A DNA stretch of 64,000 nucleotides. Origin: Roseiarcus sp963805295. Lineage in GTDB: Bacteria; Pseudomonadota; Alphaproteobacteria; Rhizobiales; Beijerinckiaceae. A program made the position numbers and the translations under genes. Positions 46,831 to 54,890 of this stretch are shown here, piece by piece. Location of the stretch: assembly GCA_963805295.1 (NCBI GenBank), contig CAWDTW010000109.1, positions 1-64,000 on the forward strand. The letters are read 5' to 3'. The notes beneath the pieces are model-generated. The model was not told the origin of the DNA and made no database searches. It saw nothing but the letters and a program-made list of their open reading frames with translations. Each line of letters opens with the position of its first letter. The stretch's first letter is position 1.

Positions 46831-47089
46831 TTAGGGCTTCCAGACGAAGTGCCTAAGAGTAGGGTTGACCCCGGGGACGTATTGGTCAGCCCACGCCTCG
46901 TACCTGGCGCGCCCTTCTTGCCTCTTTGGCGGCCGTTTCGGCGACTTGCGCATCTTGCGTTCTTAACGCCCCTGTTGACGGCGGCGTCGCTCATCCTGGC
47001 GCGTGTCTCCGCAGATACGGTTTTACCTATGAGGGCAGCGCTGATCTTCACGCGTGTCTCAGCAGGCACTTTAAAAGTGCCAAAGTAGT
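46831..47089 (-). pseudogene. NUMOD3-motif homing-endonuclease-like fragment
   Basis: The minus strand reads HYFGTFKVPAETRVKISAAL, then IGKTVSAETRARMSDAAVNR. SxETRxKISxAxxGK repeated twice is the NUMOD3 DNA-binding motif of HNH and GIY-YIG homing endonucleases. After two one-base shifts the tail reads YEAWADQYVPGVNPTLRHFV, ending WKP and a stop at 46831-46833. The N-terminal nuclease domain is absent: the gene is cut by the IS5-like element at 47089, and no continuation is found beyond it. Confidence 0.55.
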
Positions 47090-48523
47090 GAGCCTCTTGC
47101 AAAATTCATCGAACGCGGCGAATTTTCCCTGTGTTCGCGGGGCGGAGCGGCCGGCGCTCAGGCCGGCGCGGGCCTGAGCTGCGTGACGCGGAGTATTTGA
47201 TCGACCGCGAGTGCCACCACGCCGAACATGAGGTGGCATTTGACCTTGATCGCGCCGCGCACGCGCACGGACCGTGCGCCGAATTGATCCTTCAGTCGGG
47301 CGTTGACGCGTTCGGCCAGGGTGCGAAAATTAAAAATGACGTCGTCCGGATCGGGCATATGGATGAGTTTCATGCGCTCGACTTCTTTGGCCCATTCGGC
47401 CTTGGCTTCGTGCTGGGCGCGAAAGTTGCGATCGATGATCGGCGCATGGCCGAGCGCCTTGCTGTGGTCATGGATGGCGGCGGCGTCGTAGGCCGCATCC
47501 ATTAGATCGTAGAGATAGGAGACGCGGGCGCCGGTCATGGTCATCAAGGGAATGGCGACCTGACTGTCGTGGACGGAAGCCGAGGTCAGTACGCAGGAGA
47601 CCGGGATTTGGCCGCAGGCGACATCCAGATGCAGTTTGTAGCCGATCCAGGTTTCCTTGTAGCCCTTGCTGTTCTTCTTGGAGCCGACATCGCACGCGGT
47701 GGGCAGATCGGCGAGCATCTGATCGAGGTTCTGCGTGGTCTGCCGTTCGAGGCGCGTCGGCTCGGGTTTTGGCCGTTCCTCGTCCTTGCGCGGGCGTCCG
47801 CGCTTGCGCGTCGGCTGAGCGCCATCGGGCGGCGGCGGATCCCCCTTATTGTCGTTCGGCTCCGTCTTGACCGGCTTCTCGCGCGCCTCGATCTCGGTGG
47901 CGTCGCGCGCGATCACGCCGACGATGCGCCCGCCGAGCGAGCGCTCGATCAGCGCCGCGTGCATCTTGTCGGGCAGATCGCCCTGCGCAAACTCCGCGAA
48001 GGCGCGGGAAAAGGTAGCTTCCGACGGCACTTGCGAGCGTCGTTCCCAACCGAGAATGCGACGCAGCGACCTGTCGACATCGAGGCGCTCGATCAGAGCG
48101 GTGGTGGTAGGAACGCCCAGCACCGCCTTGGCGACGAAAGCCCTGGCGAGGGCGCGGCGATCGTCAGGCGGGCGGCCGGCGCCTCGGGGCGGTTCGGGAA
48201 CGAAGGCCTCGAGGCCGATCACGTCGAGGGTCGTGACGAGCCGCCCGAGCGCTTCGGTCATCGGGTCGACTTCCTCGCGAAGCCAAGGAAACAGATAGCC
48301 CTGGATGTGGTTCCAGCGCGCTTTCATAGCGTCGAGAGGATCGTCGGTCATTGCTGTTGCTATGGATCAGGACGATAGAATCGACACTATATTGAAATAT
48401 TTCTCACAGTAAAGCGGAATATTTTAGAATATTGCCTTGACAACCGTTGGATGGATTTAAATATATTGCCTCGATTTGAGAGGGGTCATGAGAGGCGTTC
48501 CAAATAAATTTGCAACTGGCTCT
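47090..48523 (-). mobile_element. IS5-like insertion sequence
   Basis: GAGCCTCTTGCAAAATTCAT at 47090 and the complement of GAGCCAGTTGCAAATTTATT ending at 48523 are imperfect inverted repeats. TAGT flanks both sides (47086-47089 and 48524-48527). Length 1434 bp. Confidence 0.82.
47158..48351 (-). CDS. IS5/IS1182-like DDE transposase
   Basis: The 397-residue protein is intact. The N-terminal DUF772-like domain (RALARAFVAKAVLGVPTTTA; RRILGWERRSQVPSEATFSR) precedes a DDE_Tnp_1 domain: VIARDATEIEAREKPVK (Asp), a 60-residue basic linker, then GYKLHLDVACGQIPVSCVLT, YLYDLMDAAYDAAAIHDHSK (Asp) and RTLAERVNARLKDQFGARSV (Glu). The exact IS family between IS5 and IS1182 is not settled by eye. Confidence 0.88.
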   Translation of the reverse strand: MTDDPLDAMKARWNHIQGYLFPWLREEVDPMTEALGRLVTTLDVIGLEAFVPEPPRGAGRPPDDRRALARAFVAKAVLGVPTTTALIERLDVDRSLRRILGWERRSQVPSEATFSRAFAEFAQGDLPDKMHAALIERSLGGRIVGVIARDATEIEAREKPVKTEPNDNKGDPPPPDGAQPTRKRGRPRKDEERPKPEPTRLERQTTQNLDQMLADLPTACDVGSKKNSKGYKETWIGYKLHLDVACGQIPVSCVLTSASVHDSQVAIPLMTMTGARVSYLYDLMDAAYDAAAIHDHSKALGHAPIIDRNFRAQHEAKAEWAKEVERMKLIHMPDPDDVIFNFRTLAERVNARLKDQFGARSVRVRGAIKVKCHLMFGVVALAVDQILRVTQLRPAPA

Positions 48524-48527
48524 AGTG

Positions 48528-48833
48528 CTAGTCGGAATCACGCTTCCGAAACAAGCGACGAGAAGCGGATTGCGTTCGCGTTGTCAGGCTGACGATAAAG
48601 AAGGCGGCTAACGGATAGTTCCCAAAACAAGGACTGATTAGGATTGTGGAAAGTTGACGATTGTTGGCGGGCGGGTTGCGCCCAGCCATTGAGTTGAAAC
48701 AGGTAGAATCAAGGTCCATAGTCGAACGGCCACGATCCACGCCACAGCCTTAGAGAGGGCTCTTAAGCCTTCCAACAGATTGCATTCGTGGGTGACGGAC
48801 CCTCGGCTTTCGCCTATAGGTGCGCGCCAAAAC
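48528..48833. other. gap without a supportable gene
   Basis: This 306-base AT-rich stretch follows the IS5-like element. A minus-strand frame here (TQSASRRLFRKRDSD) has a stop just before the IS and cannot be joined to the endonuclease fragment on the other side. Confidence 0.35.
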
Positions 48834-48971
48834 TCACAGTAGCGCCCAGGCTTCTTTGACTAACATTGCGCTTCCAAAGACCATAATGGTTGCGACGATG
48901 CCGATGGCCCGAAACGGATGCGCGTCACCCTGCTTGAGGAACCACTGCGCCCATTCGACTGCCCGAAACAT
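48834..48971 (-). CDS. small hydrophobic protein, possible
   Basis: MFRAVEWAQWFLKQGDAHPF, then RAIGIVATIMVFGSAMLVKE and AWALL give 45 residues with one strong membrane helix. The frame is open further upstream (LWFALVFL), which would add a second helix but overlaps the divergent gene at 49019. The family is unknown. It is listed because codon use and hydrophobic pattern look real; confidence is low. Confidence 0.3.
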   Translation of the reverse strand: MFRAVEWAQWFLKQGDAHPFRAIGIVATIMVFGSAMLVKEAWALL

Positions 48972-49018
48972 CAGAAAAACTAGGGCAAACCACAAGTGAT
49001 GTGTGCTAGGTTGCGCAG

Positions 49019-49595
49019 ATGGAATCAATTGGTGATTTTTTCCGCAATTACGGGACACCAGTCGCTACGACTATTGCTATCGTCAATTCGATCATCACCC
49101 TCGTTACCGGCCAGTTTTTCAAAGACAGCCCACGTGCGAGGATCATTTTGGTAGTGACTTCCGTTGCGCTCAGTGTTCTTGCCGTTGGAGCCACATTTTA
49201 TTCCCAATATCAAATTGTAGCGTCGGCTCAGAACTCAAATTCAAAAGCGTCTTGCAATGAAAAATCTTCTTGGCGTTGCCATTAGCGAGTGTAAATTATT
49301 GATTGTTAAGCCAAGAACTGAGAGCCAAGATGATTCCAACGCCTACATAAACGAAGGCAACGCATGGATCATCAAGACTGTCGATTTAATTGAACAGGCA
49401 TACGGCAAAGGTGAAGCTGAACTGTTCACAAGTTCTGCTGGAATAGAAATATTTAATAGTCGAGGACATCCAAACGTACTGACGCGCAGCGAGATGGTCG
49501 CTCGATCACAGCGATTAGGCGAACTGATACAGCGCGTTGACACCATTTCCATGCTGCCCGGTTTTGATCCAAGGAATTATCAGCCTCCAAAATAG
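49019..49595 (+). pseudogene. two-helix membrane protein with cytoplasmic domain, frameshifted
   Basis: MESIGDFFRNYGTPVATTIA starts a protein with two membrane helices (ATTIAIVNSIITLVTGQFF and RIILVVTSVALSVLAVGATF) and the linker YSQYQIVASAQNSNSKAS. A frameshift near 49255 separates this from the soluble part, NLLGVAISECKLLIVKPRTE, SNAYINEGNAWIIKTVDLIE and RSQRLGELIQRVDTISMLPG. The layout, two helices and then a domain of about 100 residues, recurs among uncharacterised membrane proteins of mobile regions. A second start at 49257 could also express the soluble half alone. Confidence 0.5.
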
Positions 49596-49716
49596 TGGCG
49601 CTCATCTACATGGATCATCGACCTTGGCCGTTGGCTACGCCGTCAGGTTGCCCTACCAGAATTGGCTTACAACCGCTCATCGTGATACGCTTCGATGCCC
49701 GTGATGGAGAGCGGCA

Positions 49717-50149
49717 ATGGACATGACCAATCCTGAAGAATGGAAGCAGCAATGGACGACCTTCACGAGCGCCCCTTACATTATGTTGTCGCCAATGGTG
49801 ATTGCCGGTTTGGTAGGCTGGTGGCTCCAAGGGACGAAGTCTGCGGGGAAGATAGCTGGTTTAGAAGAGAAGATATCAGTGTACGAACAACGATTGAAAC
49901 TTGCCGTTGAACAGTCGGCGGCATCTGACCGAGCCAAGGACGAAGCTGAAAAGGAATTGCAGACTCTTAAAGGTGAAAGTAGATAAGATGGAAGATGCTT
50001 CGCTTTCCGCGTCAGCTGCAAGGGTAGAGGCTGCGATGGGTAAATTCGCGGCTGCCAACAATGCGGTGAGTTCTACCTTGTCGGGGATGCTCAAGGTTAC
50101 GGAGCCACCAGATATTGCTCGTATGACTATTGAAAATCCAGGGAAATGA
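49717..50149 (+). pseudogene. membrane-anchored coiled-coil protein, frameshifted
   Basis: MDMTNPEEWKQQWTTFTSAP precedes a membrane helix (YIMLSPMVIAGLVGWWL) and a coiled coil, KIAGLEEKISVYEQRLKLAV and DRAKDEAEKELQTLKGE. A frameshift near 49975 leads to SASAARVEAAMGKFAAANNA with VSSTLSGMLKVTEP, ending IENPGK at a TGA that overlaps ATG in the undisturbed locus. Proteins with a short N-terminus, one helix and a TANNAL-like tail are seen in accessory regions of many Proteobacteria, but their function is unknown. An IS1595 element begins two bases after the stop. Confidence 0.5.
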
Positions 50150-50244
50150 CGAGACTCCTCCCGTTGGTTCCGGTGCCCCCACCACTGGTGATCCGCGCGT
50201 AGAATTCGGTTGATGGTCCGCACCAATGTTCCTATTATGTTCTC

Positions 50245-51183
50245 ATGACGAGTTGCTGGAAGCATGACCGTCCAATGTCGCGGACGGACTTTGACCGCCG
50301 GTTTCCGGATGAGGGTGCGTGCGCGCGTCACCTCGCGAAACTCCGGTGGCCGGACGGCTTCACATGCCCGGCCTGCGGCACCTGCAAGGGCTGGGAACTT
50401 GATACCAAACCGTTCACCTGGGAATGCGCCGGTTGCCACCGCCAGACCTCGGTCACGGCGGGAACGGTGATGCACCGTAGCAAGCTGCCGTTGCGCACTT
50501 GGTTCGAGGCCATCCATCTCCTGACCAGCCACTCGAACGGCATCTCCGCCGAGCAGGCCCAGGCGCAGCTCGGCATCCGCTCCTATAAGACCGCCTGGCT
50601 GCTGCTGCACAAGCTGCGACGGGCGATGGTCGATCCCAACCGGTCCCTCTTGCAAGGGCTTGTTGAGGTGGACGAGACCGAAGTGCCGTTCCGGTCGAAG
50701 CATGACCCCATCGCGAACCACGGCATTCCCAACGTCGGCATCCTCCAGATCATCGGCGCCGTCGAACTCGACGAAGAAGGGCATCCTTGCCGGGTGCGGC
50801 TGGAGCCGTTGAAGGACCGCACCGGCCCAAGCGTCAGGAATTTCGTCGAGCGCAATGTGGAGGTCGGTGCCACCGTGGTGAGCGACGGGTTCGCAGGCTA
50901 TCGGAAGCTGGCCGAACACCGCACGCACGTCAGTAAAGTTGTCGGCGACATGGCGGCGCATGTACTGCTTCCTTGGATCCACCGGGCGTTCTCGAACCTG
51001 AAGCGCTGGTTCGGTGGCACGCTGCACGGCGTGCGCAATCAGCACTTGCGACGCTACCTCGACGAGTTCACATTCCGCTGGAACCGAAGGCGCCACACCA
51101 GGACGGCCTTCGACCGGTTGCTCGATCTGACCTCCCGCCTGTCGCACGCATCGATGCGGGATTTCGTTGAGCAGCGCGTCTGA
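50245..51183 (+). CDS. IS1595-family transposase
   Basis: The protein opens with an N-terminal zinc ribbon (FTCPACGTCKGWELDTKPFT, then ECAGCHRQTSVTAGTVMHRS) and the helical region LRTWFEAIHLLTSHSNGISA. The DDE-like ISXO2 domain has Asp in LLQGLVEVDETEVPF, a second Asp in TVVSDGFAGYRKLAEHRTHV and the conserved HRAFSNLKRWFGGTLHGV with the last acidic position replaced by His/Asn-type residues typical of this family. It is intact, 312 residues; 50275 is an alternative start. Confidence 0.9.
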   Translation: MTSCWKHDRPMSRTDFDRRFPDEGACARHLAKLRWPDGFTCPACGTCKGWELDTKPFTWECAGCHRQTSVTAGTVMHRSKLPLRTWFEAIHLLTSHSNGISAEQAQAQLGIRSYKTAWLLLHKLRRAMVDPNRSLLQGLVEVDETEVPFRSKHDPIANHGIPNVGILQIIGAVELDEEGHPCRVRLEPLKDRTGPSVRNFVERNVEVGATVVSDGFAGYRKLAEHRTHVSKVVGDMAAHVLLPWIHRAFSNLKRWFGGTLHGVRNQHLRRYLDEFTFRWNRRRHTRTAFDRLLDLTSRLSHASMRDFVEQRV

Positions 51184-51617
51184 CGGAAAGTGGAGCGTCA
51201 GGCCGAAACTCCGCTTCGGAGTATTCGACGAGTTGAAGGGTGCTCGGACCTTGCTTCTATGGGGCGACGATTCCGGCATCGCCGCCTTGCAGGCAGTCTT
51301 CCGCGAACTCGCTGACGGCGCACGCGGGACGACCGCCCTCCATGAGGCGGGATGGGCAGAAGGGGTTCGCGGCACGCGCCTTTTGCTTGATCTTGCGCAG
51401 GCGAAATCGGACCAGGCCGTCAAGGTGACCAAGGCCGACAACGGGGCAGACGTCACGTGGAACGGCACTCGGGAAGAATTCATAAGCTACGCCGATCTGA
51501 TTGCGTCGCTCCTCGACCATTCGAGCCGCAGCGGTCATCAGTACCTCGAACTCGAATCGGAATTTCACCCTCCAGATTATGGTGTCGCGAGGGGAGTATC
51601 CGGACAACTTCCGCTAG
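51167..51617 (+). CDS. IS1595 passenger gene, unknown function, frameshift near the end
   Basis: The ATG at 51167 overlaps the transposase stop by 17 bases. The 151-residue product as read is SSASDGKWSVRPKLRFGVFD, ARTLLLWGDDSGIAALQAVF, LLLDLAQAKSDQAVKVTKAD and FISYADLIASLLDHSSRSGH. A one-base shift near the end would replace the present tail with QIMVSRGEYPDNFR and a stop at 51615-51617, which looks more natural. IS1595 elements are known to carry passenger genes. This one shows no recognisable domain. Confidence 0.6.
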
Positions 51618-51673
51618 ATTAGGTGCATCCCGCTAGATATTGGTGAACCGGAACCAACGGGAGGAGCCTCGAA

Positions 51674-51757
51674 ATGACGATGGGAGCAAGTGATGATTAC
51701 GGTAATGGTGATGACTTTGAACCGCGTGGCTACAATCAAATGTTTTTAGGAGATTGA
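51674..51757 (+). CDS. 27-residue open frame coupled to the coiled-coil gene before IS1595 insertion
   Basis: MTMGASDDYGNGDDFEPRGY then NQMFLGD is a short acidic peptide. With the IS removed, its ATG overlaps the TGA of the coiled-coil gene (AAATGAC), the typical translational-coupling arrangement. The IS1595 insertion now separates the two. A real short gene or the trimmed start of a larger one are both possible; there is no further evidence. Confidence 0.3.
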   Translation: MTMGASDDYGNGDDFEPRGYNQMFLGD

Positions 51758-51843
51758 ATTATTTGGTGAATGCTCAGAGTTGCGCGAAAGGGTGGTGGTT
51801 CGACTTTTGAGACATGACGGATTTCCGGGGGATTACGGTGACG

Positions 51844-53748
51844 GTGCGCCGGGAGGCCGGCGGGGAGTAGGTGGTGGAAGTCCACTGCGGTGAAGGAGTA
51901 GCGAACCACACCGGCCCCGAGCCGTGCGTTTTCGGTCGCGAGGCCGGAGGCGAAGCGTCGGCAGGGGAATGCATAGGCCAGCCATCGAGCCGCGAAATTA
52001 TCAATCGGGACGCCGACGCTTTTGTCACGGCGGAAGGCAACACGGAGGTGCGCGCCAATGCGAGCGCATCGCCGGTCCCGCGAGGTCGCAGACCCTGGCA
52101 TGTGCGCAAGCTCCTCGTTCGGAAACCGGGAGATCTCACGCTTGGCCGTCGGCGCGAGCCGAAGGTCCGCATCGGGAAGGCGACGAGCCGAAGCCGATGA
52201 TGCACGGGCGTGAGAAGTCAGGTCCCGCCATAGTAGCCGTGAAGCCGACGAACGAAGCCGGGCGACCGGCCGAGGAGCCGGTGGAGCCAAGGGCGGGGGC
52301 CAAGGAGAACGCGGGACAGGGCGGCACGCTCCGGACACCGAGCCGGGAAGGCGCGTCCCACGGCCTGGACCGCGTACGGCAAGCCGCGAGGCTGAAGAAG
52401 GAGGAGCGGTTCACCGCGCTCCTGCATCATGTCGACGTCGACGCGCTCGGATGGGCTTACCAAGCGTTGAAGCGGGAAGCCGCGCCGGGCGTTGATGGCG
52501 TGACCTGGGAGGACTACGGGCAGGGACTCGAGGCGCGCCTCGAAGACTTGCATCGCAGGGTTCACAGCGGAGCATATCGGGCGCAACCCTCGCGGCGACG
52601 GTTCATTCCGAAGCCGGATGGAAAGCTGCGCCCGCTCGGCATCGCCGCACTGGAGGACAAGATCGTCCAGCGCGCGGTGGCCGAGGTGCTGAACGCGATC
52701 TACGAGGAGGATTTCCTCGGGTTCTCGTATGGGTTCCGGCCCGGGCGCGGCCAGCACGATGCGCTGGACGCCCTATGGGTGGGGATCGACAGCACGAAGG
52801 TGGGCTGGGTGCTGGACGCCGACATCCAAGGGTTCTTCGATGCGGTCGACCACGAGTGGTTGATCCGTTTCGTCGAACACCGGATCGGCGACCGGCGAGT
52901 GATCCGACTGATCCGCAAATGGCTGAAGGCCGGGGTGAGCGACGAAGGACAGGTGACGGCGACGGAGGGCGGAACCCCGCAAGGTGCGGTGATTTCGCCT
53001 CTCTTGGCCAACATCTACCTGCATCACGTCTTCGACCTCTGGGCGCATCAATGGCGGCGACGCCACGCCCGGGGGCAGGTCATCCTCGTGCGCTACGCCG
53101 ACGACATTGTCGCAGGCTTCGAGCACAAGGCCGACGCCGAGCGGTTCTGGACGGACATGAAAGAGCGCATGGCGCGGTTCGCGCTGACGCTGCATCCCGA
53201 CAAGACGCGTCTCATCGAGTTCGGCCGCTTCGCTGCGGCGAACCGAAAGCGGCGCGGCGCGGGCAAACCGGAGACATTCAACTTCCTCGGATTTACGCAT
53301 ATCTGCGGGCGCACTCGGCGCGGCGGCTTTTTGCTTCGGCGAAAGTCCCGGCGCGACCGGATGCGCGCCAAGCTGCGTGCGATCAAGGAGGAACTCCGGC
53401 GGCATCGGCACGCGTCCATCCCTGAACAGGGAGGCTGGCTGAAACGGGTGGTCGTCGGCTGGTACAACTACCACGCCGTGCCCACCAACATCGCCGCCCT
53501 GAGCAGCTTCCAGCATCTTGTGGGCGAACTCTGGATTCGGGCGCTTCGCCGCCGAAGCCAGAAGGATCGCACCTCTTGGCGGAATATGCGTTCGATCCTC
53601 GACCGGTGGCTGCCAACGCCGCGCATTCTCCATCCGTGGCCGCGCGCACGCTTTGCCGTCAGATATCCAAGGTGGGAGCCGGATGCCTTAATCGGGCCCG
53701 TCCGGTTCTGTGCGGGGGGCGCCCAGTAATGGGCGTCCCTACCGCGAT
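51844..53748 (+). mobile_element. group II intron copy C (family 1)
   Basis: GTGCG at 51844 to CCGCGAT at 53748, 1905 bases. It differs from copy B by only a few bases, for instance TGCGGGGGG in place of TGCGAGGGG between domains V and VI. The 5' exon reads CCGGGGGATTACGGTGAC, resembling the end of tandem array 1 plus the RAYT tip. The 3' exon is CCGACTTAAAACCC. Confidence 0.87.
52197..53729 (+). CDS. ltrA: group II intron reverse transcriptase/maturase, copy C
   Basis: This is intact and essentially identical to the copy B protein over its 510 residues, including GFRPGRGQHDALDALW, YADDIVAGF and the VVGWYNYHAVP maturase segment. The only protein difference noticed is at the very end, CAGGAQ instead of CARGAQ. 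The near identity of copies B and C, 26 kb apart, indicates recent retrotransposition or gene conversion. Confidence 0.93.
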   Translation: MMHGREKSGPAIVAVKPTNEAGRPAEEPVEPRAGAKENAGQGGTLRTPSREGASHGLDRVRQAARLKKEERFTALLHHVDVDALGWAYQALKREAAPGVDGVTWEDYGQGLEARLEDLHRRVHSGAYRAQPSRRRFIPKPDGKLRPLGIAALEDKIVQRAVAEVLNAIYEEDFLGFSYGFRPGRGQHDALDALWVGIDSTKVGWVLDADIQGFFDAVDHEWLIRFVEHRIGDRRVIRLIRKWLKAGVSDEGQVTATEGGTPQGAVISPLLANIYLHHVFDLWAHQWRRRHARGQVILVRYADDIVAGFEHKADAERFWTDMKERMARFALTLHPDKTRLIEFGRFAAANRKRRGAGKPETFNFLGFTHICGRTRRGGFLLRRKSRRDRMRAKLRAIKEELRRHRHASIPEQGGWLKRVVVGWYNYHAVPTNIAALSSFQHLVGELWIRALRRRSQKDRTSWRNMRSILDRWLPTPRILHPWPRARFAVRYPRWEPDALIGPVRFCAGGAQ

Positions 53749-53883
53749 CCGACTTAAAACCCTATTTATTTTGCTAGCGGGATCAAAGATTTAGCCGGCC
53801 TCCGCCTTCGCAATTGAGTTTTCGCCGCCCGCTCTGCCTGACCCGTGCTCGGCGTCAAGGCCAAGACCGCTTCGCGGGGCGCG

Positions 53884-53925
53884 CATAGGGCGTCCGGAAG
53901 GACGCCCGTCTCTCGACGGGCTATG
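53884..53925. repeat. dispersed double-hairpin palindrome, copy 2
   Basis: CATAGGGCGTCCGGAAGGAC then GCCCGTCTCTCGACGGGCTA form two neighbouring hairpins. It is in the opposite orientation to 40327-40366. Confidence 0.65.
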
Positions 53926-53965
53926 GGCGGCTTGACCCCTCCGCGCGGCTCAGGCCCTTTGTCCG

Positions 53966-54024
53966 CCATGGTCTTTGCTGACCGGCCCGGCCTTCCGGCC
54001 GGGTCCGCGCAGCAAAGACCATGG
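53966..54024. repeat. 59-bp near-perfect palindrome
   Basis: CCATGGTCTTTGCTG at the left is matched by its exact complement, apart from a small bulge, AGCAAAGACCATGG at the right. The centre GACCGGCCCGGCCTTCCGGC itself is a palindrome around CTTC. The whole could extrude as a cruciform or act as a bidirectional terminator, although no T-run follows. Confidence 0.6.
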
Positions 54025-54140
54025 CTGCAAGACGCCGCATCGGACCGGCGCTGTCACCCGAAGGGGCGGAGCGCAAGCGGAGCAGTCGCGCGAGCGACTT
54101 GACGGCGGCGGGCCGATGCGGAATCGCACAAAGCGCGGAG

Positions 54141-54455
54141 TCAAGCGGCGCGCTTGCGCATTCGCATATTCGATTTCCGCTGCGGCTTGCGCTTCGGCTT
54201 CGCGCTCGCCCGCCCGAGCTGCGCCTCGATCATCATGCGGATGAGGCGCTGGGTCGGCATGTTGGCTTTCGCCGCGTTCGCCTTCAGGGTCGCGAGCAGG
54301 GCCGCAGGCAAGCGCAGGCTGATGGACGCGTCCTTGCGCGCCAGTTCGAAGCGGACCTTCTTCATCCCCGAGAGATCGTATTCGGTCAGGTCCGCGCCCT
54401 TGAGCCAGGCGTCGGCCTCCTCATCGCTCTTCAAGTCGGGAAATTTCTTGCGCAT
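54141..54455 (-). CDS. brnA: BrnA-type antitoxin
   Basis: The start at 54453-54455 follows AAGGAGGTCAAACGCT. MRKKFPDLKSDEEADAWLKG, ADLTEYDLSGMKKVRFELAR and KDASISLRLPAALLATLKAN are typical of BrnA: an N-terminal toxin-binding segment and a C-terminal ribbon-helix-helix (SISLRLPAALLATLKANAAK) that binds its own promoter. The end is lysine/arginine-rich. Its start lies inside the brnT 3' end, so the two are translationally coupled. Autoregulation of the brnTA promoter is expected from the family. Confidence 0.85.
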   Translation of the reverse strand: MRKKFPDLKSDEEADAWLKGADLTEYDLSGMKKVRFELARKDASISLRLPAALLATLKANAAKANMPTQRLIRMMIEAQLGRASAKPKRKPQRKSNMRMRKRAA

Positions 54456-54711
54456 AGCGTTTGACCTCCTTGTCATGCATGAACCGTACGCTGACCGGCC
54501 GGATTCGGTTTCCTCGCCAGGTGAAAACGCAAAAAATCCAGCGCCCGGCGCCACTGCCGAAACAGAGCACCCGCCGCTCGCCGGCGACGATCGTATCGCG
54601 CACGACGTAGACGTCGCCCGCGAACAGAGCCTCGATTTCGGCCAGCGACACGCCGTGCCCGAGGCATTTTGGCAGGTTGCCGCTATCCCAATCGAAGCCC
54701 CCGAACTTCAT
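54421..54711 (-). CDS. brnT: BrnT-type ribonuclease toxin
   Basis: BrnT is a RelE-fold ribonuclease that stops translation. From 54709-54711, MKFGGFDWDSGNLPKCLGHG followed by VSLAEIEALFAG matches the family opening FDWDxxNxxKxxxHGVS. The catalytic-type segment RPVSVRFMHDKEVKRYAQEI corresponds to the ARxMxxxEVxxY motif. It has 97 residues and overlaps brnA by 35 bases. It is intact, as is the antitoxin. Confidence 0.85.
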   Translation of the reverse strand: MKFGGFDWDSGNLPKCLGHGVSLAEIEALFAGDVYVVRDTIVAGERRVLCFGSGAGRWIFCVFTWRGNRIRPVSVRFMHDKEVKRYAQEISRLEER

Positions 54712-54890
54712 GCTGAAACGATACTCTTCTGCATATGCAAAAGCAACGCGATCCGCTCGACCCCCGCGCTTGACGGCGCGGCCCTCCGCCAATTCCAACG
54801 TCATTGCCAGGCACATCCCGATAAAACGACACAGCGGGCGCGCCATGGTACGGACAGTCTGAATCGTGGGACGCCGGGTCGGGGAGCAAC

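Larger units (their letters stand above)
50151..51670 (+). mobile_element. IS1595-family insertion sequence with a passenger gene
   Basis: Ends: GAGACTCCTCCCGTTGGTTC at 50151 and the complement of GAGGCTCCTCCCGTTGGTTC ending at 51670, identical at 19 of 20 positions. GAAATGAC at 50143-50150 and 51671-51678 is the 8-bp target duplication. The element is 1520 bp and carries a transposase followed by an overlapping second gene. Confidence 0.9.
53749..54140. other. gap with two palindromic elements
   Basis: There is no supportable gene. The double-hairpin module at 53884-53925 and a nearly perfect palindrome at 53966-54024 account for much of the interval. The text around 54040-54110 (GGGCGGAGCGCAAGCGGAGC) is low-complexity GC-rich DNA. 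Confidence 0.4.

Noticed and set aside
53749..54140. tRNA or attachment site near intron C
   Set aside because: The hairpins seen are palindromes without a cloverleaf or CCA-type end.
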